Under the pieces are notes generated by a model that was not told the DNA's origin, ran no database searches, and saw nothing but the letters and a program-made list of their open reading frames with translations. 64,000 nt of DNA from Rattus norvegicus (taxonomy: Eukaryota; Chordata; Mammalia; Rodentia; Muridae): the NCBI RefSeq assembly GCF_036323735.1, contig NC_086032.1, forward strand, positions 47,113,335 to 47,177,334, in the 5' to 3' direction. Of the stretch, positions 23,375 to 37,160 are shown piece after piece. Both the position numbers and the translations under genes were made by a program. The first letter of the stretch is position 1. Each line of letters opens with the position of its first letter.

Positions 23375-25939
23375 CGGGCTCTTATAATATATTTACTTTT
23401 AAAGATTTATCAATATTTCTTGAACCGAATCTCAGTAATTGGGAAATTCATTTAATTCCTAGTAGGCCGCAATAGTAATAAGTGGACTGATCGGGATGTA
23501 GAAAAATTTTGAGGAATTGAATCTAAATTTCTAGGTGAATTCAGTGAGTTCCCAATGGGACATGCTTGTATGAGTGTGCTTTCCAATGTATAGCAACATT
23601 TTAAGTAACGGAATGTAAGTATCATGGTGAGTTCTGTAAGTTCCAAATAGGATCGCATGTTATAAGCTTGTTATTTAAGATAGAACAAGGTTTTAACGAA
23701 CTGAAGCACTGTTTTAATTTGAATTCAGTTAGTTCCCAGTAGCAGGCTCTTGCAATATGTGTACTTTTAAAGATTTATCAAAATTTGCTGAGCCGAATCT
23801 CAGTAACTTGGTGAGTTCAGTTAGTTCCTAGTAGGCCGCAATAGTAATAAGTGGTCTGATCGGGATATAGAAAAATTTTCAAGTATTGAATCAAATTGGC
23901 GAATTCAGTGAGTTCCCAATGGGACATGCCTGTATGAGTGTGCATTACAATATATAGCAAAATTTTAAGTAACGGAATTTAAGTATCATGGTGAATTCAG
24001 TAGTTTCCCAATAGGATCTCATGTAATAAGCATGTTATTCTAGATAGAGCAACGTTTTAACGAACTGCAACACTGTTTCTTTGTGAATTCAGTTAGTTCC
24101 CAGGAGCAGGCTCTTGTAATATGTGTACTTTTAAAGATTTATCAAAATTTGTTGAGCTGAATCTCAGTAACTTGGCGAATTTAGTTAGTTCCTAGTAGGC
24201 CGCAATAGTAATAAGTGGACTGATAGGGATATAGAAAAATTTTCAAGTATTGAATCAAATGGCGAATTCAGTGAGTTCCCAATGGGACATGCTTGTATGA
24301 GTGTGCTTTTTAATATATAGCAACATTTTAAGGAACTGAATCTATGTATCACGTTGACTTCAGTAGTTTCCCAATAGGATTCAGAAGGAATAAGCTCGTT
24401 ATTCAAGATAGAGCAACGTTTTAACGAACTGCAACACTGTTTCTTTGTGAATTCAGTTAGTTCCCAGGAGCAGGCTCTTGTAATATGTGTACTTTTAAAG
24501 ATTTATCAAAATTTGGTGAGATGAATCTCAGTAACTTGGTGAATTCAGTTAGTTCCTAGTAGGCCGCAATAGTAATAAGTGGACTGATCGGGATATAGAA
24601 AAATTTTCAAGTATTGAATCAAATTGGCGAATTCAGTGAGTTCCCAATGGGACATGCTTGTATGAGTGTGCTTTTCAATATATAGCAACATTTTAAGGAA
24701 CTGAATCTATGTATAACGTTGACCTCAGTAGTTTCCCAATAGGATTCAGAAGGAATAAGCTCGTTATTCAAGATAGAGCAACGTTTTAATAACTGAAACA
24801 CTGTTTCTTTGTGAATTCAGTTAGTTCCCAGTAGCAGGCTCTTGCAATATGTGTACTTTTAAAGATTTATCAAAATTTGCTGAGCCGAATCTCAGTAAAT
24901 TGGTGAATTCAGTTAGTTCCTATTAGGCAGCAATAGTAATAAGTGGACTGCAGGGGATATAGAAAATTTTGACGAATTGAATCAAAATTTATTGGTGAAT
25001 TCAGTGAGTTCCCAATGGGACATTCTTGTATTAGTGTGCATTTCAATATATAGCAACATTTTAAGGAACTGAATCTATGTATCCCGTTGAATTTAGTAGT
25101 TTCCCAATAGGATTAACATGTAATAAGCTTTTTATTCAAGATAGAGCAACGTTTTAACGAACTGAAACACTGTTTCTTATTGAATTCAGTTAGTTCCCAG
25201 TAGCAGGCTCTTGTAATATGTGTACTTTTAAAAATTTATCAAAATTTGGTGAGCTGAATCTCATTAACTTGGTGAATTCAGTTAGTTCCTAGTAGGCCGC
25301 AATAGTAATAAATGGACGGCGCGGGTTATAGAAAAATTTTGACGAATTGAATCAAAATTTCTGGGTGAATTCAGTGAGTTCCCACTGGGACATGCTTGTA
25401 TGAGGGTGCTTTCCAATATATGGCAACATTTTAAGTAACAGAATGTAAGTATCATGGTGAGTTCTGTAGGTTCCAAATAGGATCGCATGTAATAAGCTTG
25501 TTATTTAAGATAGAGCTACGTTTTAACAAACTGAAACACTGTTTCATTTTGAATACAGTTAGTTCCGAGTAGCAGGCTCTTGCAATATGTGTACTTTTAA
25601 AGATTTATCAAAATTTGCTGAGCCGAATCTCAGTAACTTGGTGAATTCAGTTAGTTCCGGATAGGCCGCAGTAGTAATAAGTGGACTTTACAGGATATAG
25701 AAAAATTGTCACGAATGGAATGAAAATTTCTACGCGAATTCACTGAGTTCCCAATGGGACATGCTTCTATGAGGGTGCTTTTCAATATATAGCAACCTTT
25801 TAAGGAACGGAACCTAAGTATCATGTGAATTCAGTAGTTTCCCAAAGGATTCGCATGTAATAAGCTTGTTCTTCAATTAGAGCAACGTTTAACCGAACTG
25901 AAACACTGTTTCTTTGTGAATTCAGTTACTTCCCAGTAG
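23375..25939 (+). repeat. HOR A copy 6, internally deleted and diverged (2565 bp, 7 monomers)
   Basis: It starts with the A boundary and follows the first four A monomers to about 24800, with many substitutions. Examples are ACTGATCGGG for ATCAGG, GTAAGTTCC near 23637, and CTGATAGGG near 24222. It then jumps to monomers equivalent to the last three of the A unit (AGGCAGCAATAG near 24926, AATGGACGGC near 25312, TTCCGGATAGG near 25655). The next A-like boundary, with ATGTAC instead of TTTAC, is at 25940. About six units, including the 419-bp one, are missing. This marks the right edge of the homogeneous A block. Confidence 0.82.
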
Positions 25940-27769
25940 CGGGCTCTTATAATATATGTACTTTTAAAGATTTATCAATATTTCTTGAGCCGAATCTCAG
26001 TAATTGGGAAATTCATTTAATACCTAGTAAGCCGCAATAGTTATAAGTGGACTGTTCGGGATATAGAAAAATTTTCACGAAGTGAATCAAAATTTCTAGA
26101 CGAATTCAGTGAGTTCCCCATGGGACAGGCTTGTATGAGTATGCTTTTCAATATGTAGCAACATATTAAGGAACGGAATCTAAATATCATGGTGAATTCA
26201 GTAGTTTCCCTATAGGATTCTCATGTAATAAGCTTGTTATTCAATATAGAGCAACTTTTTAACGAACTGCAACACTGTTTCTTTGTGAATTCAGTTAGTT
26301 CCCAGTAGCAGGATCTATATGTATACTTTTAAAGATTTATCAACATTTGGTTAGCTGAATCTCAATCACTTGGTGAATTCAGTTAGTTCCTAGTAGGCCG
26401 CAATAGTAATAAGTGGACGGCTAGGTATATAGAAAAATTTTGACGAATTGAATCAAAATGTCTAGGTGAATTCAGTGAGTTCCCAATTGGACATGCTTGT
26501 ATGAGGGTGCTTTCCAATATATGGCAACATTTTAAGTAACGGAATGTAAGTATCACGGTGAGTTCTGTAGGATCCAAATAGGATCGCATGTAATAAGCTT
26601 GTTATTTAAGATAGAGCAACGTTTTAACGAACTGAAACACTGTTTCATTTTGAATTCAGTTAGTTCCCAGCAGCAGGCTCTTGCAATATGTGTACTTTTA
26701 AAGATTTATCAAAATTTGTTGAGCTGAATCTCAGTAACTTTGTGAATTCAGTTAGTTCCCAGTAGGCCGCAGTAGTAATAATTGGACTGTTCGGGATGTA
26801 GAAAAATTTTCACGTATTGAATCAAATTGGCGAATACAGTTAGTTCCCCATGGGACAGGCTTGTATGAGTATGCTTTTCAATATATAGCAACATTTTAAG
26901 GAACGGAATCTAAGTATCATGGTGAGTTCTGTAGGTTCCAAATAGGATCGCATATAATAAGCTTGTTATTTAAGATAGAGCAACGTTTTAACGAACTGAA
27001 ACACTGTTTCATTTTGAATTTAGTTACTTCCCAGTAGCGGGCTCTTGCAATATGTGTACTTTTAAAGATTTATGAAAAATTTGCTGAGCCGAATATCAGT
27101 AACTTGGTGAATTCAGTTAGTTCCGAATAGGCCACAGTAGTAATAAGTGGACTTTTCAGAATATAGAAAAATTTTCACGAATGGAATGAAAATTTCTACG
27201 CGAATTCAGTGAGTTCCCAATGAGACATGCTTCCATGAGGGTGCTTTTCAATATATAGCAACCATTTAAGGAACGGAATCTAAGTATCATGCGAATTCGG
27301 TAGTTTCCCAATAGGATTCGCATGTAATAAGCTTGTTCTTCAAGATAGAGCAACGTTTAACCGAACTGAAACACTGTTTCTTTGTGAATTCAGTTACTTC
27401 CCAGTAGTGGGCTCTTGTAATATATGTACTTTTAAAGATTTATCAATAATTTTTGTGCCAAATATCAGTAATTGGTTAATTCATTTAATGCCTAGTAGGC
27501 CGCAATAGTAATAAGTGGACTGTTCGGGATATAGAAAAATTTTCACGAAATGAATCATAATTTCTAGACGAATTCAGTGAGTTCCCCATGGGACAGGCTT
27601 GTATGAGTATGCTTTTCAATATATAGCAACATTTTAAGGAACGGAATCTAAGTATCATGGTGAATTCAGGAGTTTCCCAATAGGATTCTCATGTAATAAG
27701 CTTGTTATTCAATAAAGAGCAACTATTTAACGAACTGAAACACTGTTTCTTTGTGAATTCAGTCAGTTC

Positions 27770-28863
27770 CCAGTAGCAGGCTCTTGTAATATGTGTACTT
27801 TTAAAGATTTATCAAAATTTGGTGAGCTGAATCTCAGTCACTTGGTGAATTCAGTTAGTTCCCAGTAGGCCGCAATAGTAATAAGTAGATGGTTTCTGGA
27901 TATAGAAAAATTTTGACGAATTGAATCAAAATTTCTTGGTGAATTCAGTGAGTTCCCAATGGGACATGCTTGTATGAGTGTGCTTTTCAATATATGGAAA
28001 CATTTAAGGGACAGAATCTAAGTATCATGGTGAATTCTGCAGGTTCCCAATATAATCGCATGTAATAAGCTAGTTATTTAAGATAGAGCAACGTTTTAAC
28101 GAACTGAAACACTGTTTCTTTTGTGAATTCAGTTAGTTCCCAGTAGCAGGCTCTTGTAATATGTGTACTTTTAAAGATTTATCAAAATTTGGTGAGCCGA
28201 ATCTCAGTAAATTGGTGTATTCAGTTAGTTCCTAGTAGGCCGCAATAGTAATAAGTGGACTGTTCTGGATAAAGAAAAATTTTCAAGTATTGAATCAAAT
28301 TGGCGAATTCAGTGAGTTCCCAATGGGATATGCTTGTATGAGTGTGCTTTTCAATATATAGCAACATTTTAAGGAACTGAATCTATGTATCACGTTGAAT
28401 TCAGTAGTTTCCCAATAGGATTCACATGGAATAAGCTTGTTTTTACAGATAGAGCAACGTGTTAACGAACTGAAACACTGTTTCTTTGTGAATTCAGTTA
28501 TTTCCAAGTAGCAGGCTCTTGTAATATGTGTACTTTTAAAGATTTATCAAAATTTGGTGAGCCGATATCAGTAAATTGGTGAATTCAGTTAGTTCCTAGT
28601 AGGCCGCCATAGTAATAAGTGGACTGCTCGGGATTTAGAAAATTTTTCACCAATTGAATCAAAATTTCTAGGTGAATTCCCAATGGGACAGGCCTGTATG
28701 AGTATGCTTTTCAATATATAGCAACATTTTCTGTAACGGAATCTAAGTCTCATGATGAATTCAGTAGTTTCCCAAAGGATTCTCATGTAATAAGCTTGTT
28801 ATTCAAGATAGATCAACGTTTTAAAGAACTGAAACACTGTTTCTTCGTGAATTCAGTTAGTTC
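27770..28863 (+). repeat. Three-monomer duplication in B, first copy (1094 bp)
   Basis: This stretch is repeated immediately downstream with a 1094-bp offset, for example 28295 against 29389 and 28589 against about 29683. It includes the S3-less monomer start near 28675, where CTAGGTGAATTCCCAATGGG has lost the 13 bases CAGTGAGTTCCCA or an equivalent. The second block B copy (34720-35810) has this trimer once. Confidence 0.82.
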
Positions 28864-29957
28864 CCTGTAGCAGGCTCTTGTAATATGTGTACTTTTAAAG
28901 ATTTATCAAAATTTGGTGAGCTGAATCTCAGTCACTTGGTGAATTCAGTTAGTTCCCAGTAGGCCGCAATAGTAGTAAGTAGACGGTTTCTGGATATAGA
29001 AAAATTTTGACGAATTGAATCAAAATTTCTAGGTGAATTCAGTGAGTTCCCAATGGGACATGCTTGTATGAGTGTGCTTTTCAATATATGGAAACATTTA
29101 AGGGACAGAATCTAAGTATCATGGTGAATTCTGCATGTTCCCAATATAATCGCATGTAATAAGCTAGTTATTTAAGATAGAGCAACGTTTTAACGAACTG
29201 AAACACTGTTTCTTTTGTGAATTCAGTTAGTTCCCAGTAGCAGGCTCTTGTAATATGTGTACTTTTAAAGATTTATCAAAATTTGGTGAGCCGAATCTCA
29301 GTAAATTGGTGTATTCAGTTAGTTCCTAGTAGGCCGCAATAGTGATAAGTGGACTGTTCGGGATAAAGAAAAATTTTCAAGTATTGAATCAAATTGGCGA
29401 ATTCAGTGAGTTCCCAATGGGACATGCTTGTATGAGTGTGCTTTTCAATATATAGCAACATTTTAAGGAACTGAATCTATGTATCATGTTGAATTCAGTA
29501 TTTTCCCAATAGGATTCACATGGAATAAGCTTGTTTTTAAAGATAGAGCAACGTGTTAACGAACTGAAACACTGTTTCTTTGTGAATTCAGTTAGTTCCA
29601 AGTAGCAGGCTCTTGTAATATGTGTACTTTTAAAGATTTATCAAAATTTGGTGAGCCGAATATCAGTAAATTGGTGAATTCAGTTAGTTCCTAGTAGGCC
29701 GCAATAGTAATAAGTGGACTGCTCGGGACTTAGAAAACTTTTCACCAATTGAATCAAAATTTCTAGGTGAATTCCCAATGGGACAGGCCTGTATGAGTAT
29801 GCTTTTAATATATAGCAACATTTTCTGTAACGGAATCTAAGTATCATGATGAATTCAGTAGTTTCCCAAAGGATTCTCATGTAATAAGCTTGTTATTCAA
29901 GATAGATCAACGTTTTAAAGAACTGAAACACTGTTTCTTCGTGAATTCAGTTAGTTC
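28864..29957 (+). repeat. Three-monomer duplication in B, second copy (1094 bp)
   Basis: It matches the preceding trimer with scattered differences, such as ATAGTAGTAAGTAGACGG for ATAGTAATAAGTAGATGG, GTATTTTCCC for GTAGTTTCCC near 29490, and a missing TC in GCTTTTAATATATAG. Both copies keep the shortened S2-S3 join (CTAGGTGAATTCCCAATGGG). Confidence 0.82.
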
Positions 29958-31396
29958 CCAGTAGCAGGCTCTTGTAATATGTGTACTTTTAAAGATTTAT
30001 CAAAATTTGCTGAGCTGAAACTCAGTAACTTAGTGAATTCATTTAGTTCCTAGTAGGCCGCAATAGTAATAAGTGGACTGCTCGTGATATAGAAAAATTG
30101 TGACTAATTGAATTAAATTTCTAGGTGAATTCATTGAGTTCTTAATGGGACATGCTTGTATGAGGGTGCTTTTCAATATTTAGCAACTTTTTAAGTAACG
30201 GAATCTAAGTATCATGGTGAATTCTCTAGGTTCCCAATAGGATCGTTTGTAATATACTTGTTATTTAAGATGGAGCAACGTTTTAAAGAACTGAAACACT
30301 GTTTCTTTGTGAATTCAATTACTTACCAGTAGCAGGCTCTTGTAAAATGTGTACTTTTAAGGATTTATCAAAATTTGGTGTGCCGAATCTCAGTAAATTT
30401 GTGAATTCAGTTAATTCCTAGTAGGCCGCATAGTAATAAGTGGACTGTTCGGGATGTAGAAAAATTTTTACAAATGGAATCAAAATTTCTAGGCGAATTC
30501 AGTGCGTTCTCAATGCGACATTCTTGTATTAGTGTGCTTTACAATATATAGCAACATTTTAAGTAACGGAATCTAAGTATCATGGTGAATTCAGTAGTTT
30601 CCAATAAGATTCTCATGTAATAAGCTTGTTATTCAAGATAACACAACGTTTTAACGAACTGAAACACTGTTTCTTTGTGAACTCAGTTTTTCCCAGTAGC
30701 AGGCTCTTGTAATATGTGTACTTTTAAAGATTTATCAAAATTTGCTGAGTCGAATCTCAGTAACTTGGTGAATTCAGTTAGTTCCCAGTAGGCCGCAGTA
30801 GTAATGAGTGGACTATTCGGGATATAGAAAAATTTTCACGTATTGAATCAAATAGGCGAATTCAGTTAGGTCCCAATGGGACATGCTTGTATTAGTGTGC
30901 ATTTCAATATATAGCAACATTTTAAGGAACTGATTCTATGTATCACGTTGAATTCAGTAGTTTCCCCATACGATTAACATGTAATAAGCTTGTTATTCAA
31001 GATAGAGCAACGTTTAACCGAACAGAAACACTGTTTCTTTGTGAATTCAGTTACTTCCCAGTAGCGGGCTCTTGTAATATATGTACTTTTAAAGATTTAT
31101 CAATATTTCTTGAGCCGAATCTCAGTAATTGGTGAATTCATTTAGTTCCCAGTAGGGCGCAATAGTAATAAGTGGACTGTTCAGGATATAGAAATATTTT
31201 CAAGTATTGAATCAAATTGGCGAATTCAGTGAGTTCCCAATGGGACATGCCTGAATGAGTGTGCAGTTCAATATATAGCAAAATTTTAAGTAAGGGAATT
31301 TAAGTATCATGGTGAATTCAGTAGTTTCCCAATAGGAATCTCATGTAATAAGCTTGTTATTCAAGGTAGAGCAACGTTTTAACGAACTGCAACACT

Positions 31397-34300
31397 GTTT
31401 CTTTGTGAATTCAGTTAGTTCCCAGGAGAAGGCTCTTGTAATATGTGTACTTTTAAAGATTTATCAAAATTTGGTGAGCTGAATCTCAGTAACTTGGTGA
31501 ATTCAGTTAGTTCCTAGTAGGCCGCAATAGTAATAAGTGCACTGATTGGGATATAGAAAAATTTTCAAGTATTGAATCAAATTGGCGAATTCAGTGAGTT
31601 GCCAATGGGACATGCTTGTATGAGTGTGCTTTTCAATATATAGTAACATTTTAAGGAACTGAATCTATGTATCACGTTGACTTCAGTAGTTTCCCAATAG
31701 GATTCAGAAGGAATAAGCTCGTTATTCAAGATAGAGCAAAGTTTTAAGGAACTGAAACACTGTTTCTTTGTGAATTCAGTTAGTTCCCAGTAGCAGGCTC
31801 TGGTAATATGTGTACTTTTAAAGATCTATCAAAATTTGCTGAGCCGAATCTCAGTAACTTGGTGACTCAGTTAGTTCCTAGTAGGCAGCAATAGTAATAA
31901 GTGGACTGCAGGGGATATAGAAAATTTTGACGAATTGAATCAAAATTTCTAGGTGAATTCAGTGAGTTCCCAATGGGACATTCTTGTATTAGTGTGCATT
32001 TCAATATATAGCAACATTTAAGGAACTTATTCTATGTATCCCGTTGAATTCAGTAGTTTCCCAATAGGATTAACATGTAATAAGCTTTTTATTCAAGATA
32101 GAGCAACGTTTTAACGAACTGAAACACTGTTTCTTATTGAATTCAGTTAGTTCCCAGTAGCAGGATCTTGTAATATGTGTACTTTTAAAAATTTATCAAA
32201 ATTTGGTGAGCTGAATCTCATTAACTTGGTGAATTCAGTTAGTTCCTAGTAGGCCGCAATAGTAATAAATGGACGGCTCGGATTATAGAAAAATTTTGAC
32301 GAATTGAATCAAAATTTCTGGGTGAATTCAGTGAGTTCCCACTGGCACATGCTTGTATGAGGGTGCTTTCCAATATATGGCAACATTTTAAGTAACAGAA
32401 AATAAGTATCATAGTGAGTTCTGTAGGTTCCAAATAGGATCGCATGTAATAAGCTTGTTATTTAAGATAGGGCAACGTTTTAACAAACTGAAACACTGTT
32501 TCATTTTGAATACAGTTAGTTCCCAGTAGCAGGCTCTTGCAATATGTGTACTTTTAAAGATTTATCAAAATTTGCTGAGCCGATCTCTGTAACTTGGTGA
32601 ATTCAGTTAGTTCCGGATAGGCCGCAGTAGTAATAAGTGGACTTTTCAGGATATAGAAAAATTGTCACGAATGGAATGAAAATTTCTACGCGAATTCACT
32701 GAGTTCCCAATGGAACATGCTTCTATGAGGGTGCTTTTCAATATATAGCAACCTTTTAAGGAACGGAACCTAAGTATCCTGCGAATTCATTAGTTTCCCA
32801 ATAGGATTCGCATGTAATAAGCTTGTTCTTCAATTAGAGCACCGTTTAACCGAACTGAAACACTGTTTCTTTGTGAATTCAGTTACTTCCCAGTAGCGGG
32901 CTCTTATAATATATGTACTTTTAAAGATTTATCAATATTTCTTGAGCCGAATCTCAGTAATTGGGAAATTCATTTAATTCCTAGTAAGCCGCAATAGTTA
33001 TAGGTGGACTGTTCGGGATATAGAAAAATTTTCAGGAAGTGAATCAAAATTTCTGGATGAATTCAGTGAGTTCCCCATGGGACAGGCTTGTATGAGTATG
33101 ATTTCAATATATAGCAACATATTAAGGAACGGAATCTAAGTATCATGGTGAATTCAGTAGTTTCCCAATAGGATTCTCATGTAATAAGCTTGTTATTCAA
33201 TATAGAGCAACGCTTTAACGAACTGCAACACTGTTTCTTTGTGAATTCAGTTAGTTCCCAGTAGCAGGATCTATATTTATACTTTTAAAGATTCATCAAC
33301 ATTTGGTGAGTTGAATCTCAGTCACTTGGTGAATTCAGTTAGTTCCTAGTAGGCCGCAATAGTAATAAGTGGACGGCTAGGTATATAGAAAAATTTTGAC
33401 GAATTGAATCAAAATGTCTAGGTGAATTCAGTGAGTTCCCAATTGGACATGCTTGTATGAGGGTGCTTTCCAATATATGGCAACATTTTAAGTAACGGAA
33501 TGTAAGTATCACGGTGAGTTCTGTAGGATCCAAATAGGATCGCATGTAATAAGCTTGTTATTTAAGATAGAGCAACGTTTTAACGAACTGAAACACTGTT
33601 TCATTTTGAATTCAGTTAGTTCCCAGCAGCAGGCTCTTGCAATATGTGTACTTTTAAAGATTTATCAAAATTTGTTGAGCTGAATCTCAGTAACTTTGTG
33701 AATTCAGTTAGTTCCCAGTAGGCCGCAGTAGTAATAATTGGACTGTTCGGGATGTAGAAAAATTTTCACGTATTGAATCAAATTGGCGAATACAGTTAGT
33801 TCCCCATGGGACAGGCTTGTATGAGTATGCTTTTCAATATATAGCAACATTTTAAGGAACGGAATCTAAGTATCATGGTGAGTTCTGTAGGTTCCAAATA
33901 GGATCGCATATAATAAGCTTGTTATTTAAGATAGAGCCACGTTTTAACGAACTGAAACACTGTTTCATTTTGAATTTAGTTACTTCCCAGTAGCGGGCTC
34001 TTGCAATATGTGTACTTTTAAAGATTATCAATATTTGCTGAGCCGAATCTCAGTAACTTGGTGAATTCAGTTAGTTCCGAATAGGCCGCATTAGTAATAA
34101 GTGGACTTTTCAGTATATAGAAAAATTTTCACGAATGGAATGAAAATTTCTACGCGAATTCAGTGAGTTCCCAATGAGACATGCTTCTATGAGGGTGCTT
34201 TTCAATATATAGCAACCATTTAAGGAACGGAATCTAAGTATCATGCGAATTCAGTAGTTTCCCAATAGGATTCGCATGTAATAAGCTTGTTCTTCAAGAT

Positions 34301-35800
34301 AGAGCAACGTTTAACAAACTGAAACACTGTTTCTTTGTGAATTCAGTTACTTCCCAGTAGTGGGCTCTTGTAATATATGTACTTTTAAAGATTTATCAAT
34401 AATTCTTGAGCCAAATATCAGTAATTGGTGAATTCATTTAATGCCTAGTAGGCCGCAATAGTAATAAGTGGACTGTTCGGGATATAGAAAAATTTTCACG
34501 AAATCAATCAAAATTTCTAGACGAGTTCAGTGAGTTCCCCATGGGACAGGCTTGTATGAGTATGCTTTTCAATATATAGCAACATTTTAAGGAACGGAAT
34601 CTAAGTATCATGGTGAATTCAGGAGTTTCCCAATAGGATTCTCATGTAATAAGCTTGTTATTCAATAAAGAGCAACGATTTAACGAACTGAAACACTGTT
34701 TCTTTGTGAATTCAGTCAGTTCCCAGTAGCAGGCTCTTGTAATATGTGTACTTTTAAAGATTTATCAAAATTTGGTGAGCTGAATCTCAGTCACTTGGTG
34801 AATTCAGTTAGTTCCCAGTAGGCCGCAATAATATTAAGTAGACGGTTTCTGGATATAGAAAAATTTTGACGAATTGAATCAAAATTTCTTGGTGAATTCA
34901 GTGAGTTCCCAATGGGACATGCTTGTATGAGTGTGCTTTTCAATATATGGAAACATTTAAGGGACAGAATCTAAGTATCATGGTGAAATCTGCAGGTTCC
35001 CTATATAATCGCATGTAATAAGCTAGTTATTTAAGATAGAGCAACGTTTTAACGAACTGAAATACTGTTTCTTTTGTGAATTCAGTTAGTTCCCAGTAGC
35101 AGGCTCTTGTAATATGTGTACTTTTAAAGATTTATCAAAATTTGGTGAGCCGAATCTCAGTAAATTGGTGTATTCAGTTAGTTCCTAGTAGGCCGCAATA
35201 GTAATAAGTGGACTGTTCGGGATAAAGAAAAATTTTCAAGTATTGAATCAAATTGGCGAATTCAGTGAGTTCCCAATGGGACATGCTTGTATGAGTGTGC
35301 ATTTCAATATATAGCAACATTTTAAGGAACTGAATCTATGTATCACGTTGAATTCAGTAGTTTCCCAATAGGATTCACATGGAATAAGCTTGTTTTTAAA
35401 GATAGAGCAACGTGTTAACGAACTGAAACACTGTTTCTTTGTGAATTCAGTTAGTTCCAAGTAGCAGGCTCTTGTAATATGTGTACTTTTAAAGATTTAT
35501 CAAAATTTGGTGAGCCAAATATCAGTAAATTGGTGAATTCAGTTAGTTCCTAGTAGGCCGCAATAGTAATAAGTGGACTGCTCGGGATATAGAAACTTTT
35601 CACCAATTGAATCAAAATTTCTAGGTGAATTCCCAATGGGACAGGCCTGTATGAGTATGCTTTTCAATATATAGCAACATTTTCTGTAACGGAATCTAAG
35701 TATCATGATGAATTCAGTAGTTTCCCAAAGGATTCTCATGTAATAAGCTTGTTATTCAAGATAGATCAACGTTTTAAAGAACTGAAACACTGTTTCTTTG
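31397..35800 (+). repeat. Block B copy 2 (partial)
   Basis: It follows B copy 1 at an offset of about 6957 bp until about 35800, then skips one monomer type (equivalent of about 29960-30310). It continues with TTACTTACCAGTAGCAGG, which corresponds to 30315. It carries the trimer only once. Its right part, from 33502, is also the first part of the near-identical block C duplication, so B was duplicated before C was. Confidence 0.76.
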
Positions 35801-37160
35801 TGAATTCAGTTACTTACCAGTAGCAGGCTCTTGTAAAATGTGTACTTTTAAGGATTTATCAAAATTTGGTGAGCCGAATCTCAGTAAATTTGTGAATTCA
35901 GTTAATTCCTAGTAGGCCGCATAGTAATAAGTGGACTGTTCGGGATGTAGAAAAATTTTTACAAATGGAATCAAAATTTCTAGTCGAATTCAGTGCATTC
36001 TCAATGAGACATGCTTGTATTAGTGTGCTTTACAATATATAGCAACATTTTAAGTAACGGAATCTAAGTATCATGGTGAATTCAGTAGTTTCCTATAAGA
36101 TTCTCATGTAATAAGCTTGTTATTCAAGATAACACAACGTTTTAACGAACTGAAACACTGTTTCTTTCTGAATTCAGTTACTTCCCAGTAGCGGGCTCTT
36201 GTAATATATGTACTTTTAGAGCTTTATCAATATTTCTTGAGCCGAATCTCAGTAATTGGTGAATTCATTTAGTTCCCAGTAGGGCGCAATAGTAATAAGT
36301 GGACTGTTCAGGATATAGAAAAATTTTCAAGTATTGAATCAAATTGGCGAATTCAGTGAGTTCCCAATGGCACATGCCTGTATGAGTGTGCAGTTCAATG
36401 TATAGCAAAATTTTAAGTAACGGAATTTACGTATCATGGTGAATTCAGTAGTTTCCCAATAGGAATCTCATGTAATAAGCTTGTTTTCAAGATAGAGCAA
36501 CGTTTTAACGAACTGCAACACTGTTTCTTTGTGAATTCAGTTAGTTCCCAGGAGAAGGCTCTTGTAATATGTGTACTTTTAAAGATTTATCAAAATTTGG
36601 TGAGCTGAATCTCAGTAACTTGGTGAATTCAGTTAGTTCCTAGTAGGCCGCAATAGTAATAAGTGCACTGATCGGGATATAGAAAAATTTTCAAGTATTG
36701 AATCCAATTGGCGAATTCAGTGAGTTGCCAATGGGACATGCTTGTATGAGTGTGCTTTTCAATATATAGCAACATTTTAAGGAACTGAATCTACGTATCA
36801 CGTTGACTTCAGTAGTTTCCCAATAGGATTCAGAAGGAATAAGCTCGTTATTCAAGATAGAGCAACGTTTTAACGAACTGAAACACTGTTTCATTTTGAA
36901 TTCAGTTAGTTCCCAGTAGCAGGCTCTTGCAATATGTGTACTTTTAAAGATTTATCAAAATTTGCTGAGCCGAATCTCAGTAACTTGGTGAATTCAGTTA
37001 GTTCCTAGTAGGCCGCAATAGTAATAAGTGGACTGATCGGGATGTAGAAAAATTTTGAGGAATTGAATCTAAATTTCTAGGTGAATTCAGTGAGTTCCCA
37101 ATGGGACATGCTTGTATGAGTGTGCTTTACAATGTATAGCAACATTTTAAGTAACGGAAT
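33502..37160 (+). repeat. HOR C copy 1 (3659 bp, 10 monomers)
   Basis: It is repeated directly downstream with a constant 3659-bp offset. I found about eight differences between the two copies: TATCAC against TATCCC at the start, CTGTTCGGG against CTGTTAGGG near 33747, GAGCCACG against GAGCAACG, AGTAACTTGG against AGTAAATTGG, CAATAATATT against CAATAGTATT, AATACTG against AACACTG, GAGCC against GAACC, and ATATAG against ATTTAG near 35589. It combines B-type monomers with relatives of the A monomers. Confidence 0.93.

Larger units (their letters stand above)
24440..31396 (+). repeat. Block B copy 1 (6957-bp period, 19 monomers)
   Basis: Monomers here are matched about 6950-6957 bp further on (25282 and 32239, 26383 and 33339, 28295 and 35248). 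Identity is visibly lower than in A, C or D, with differences every few tens of bases and several small indels. A characteristic S1 with the 4-bp-shorter CAGGATCTATATG occurs near 26320. The left boundary overlaps the end of the truncated A copy because the monomers there are related to both. 30321-31400 holds undisrupted relatives of the A monomers around the 419-bp unit. Confidence 0.78.
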
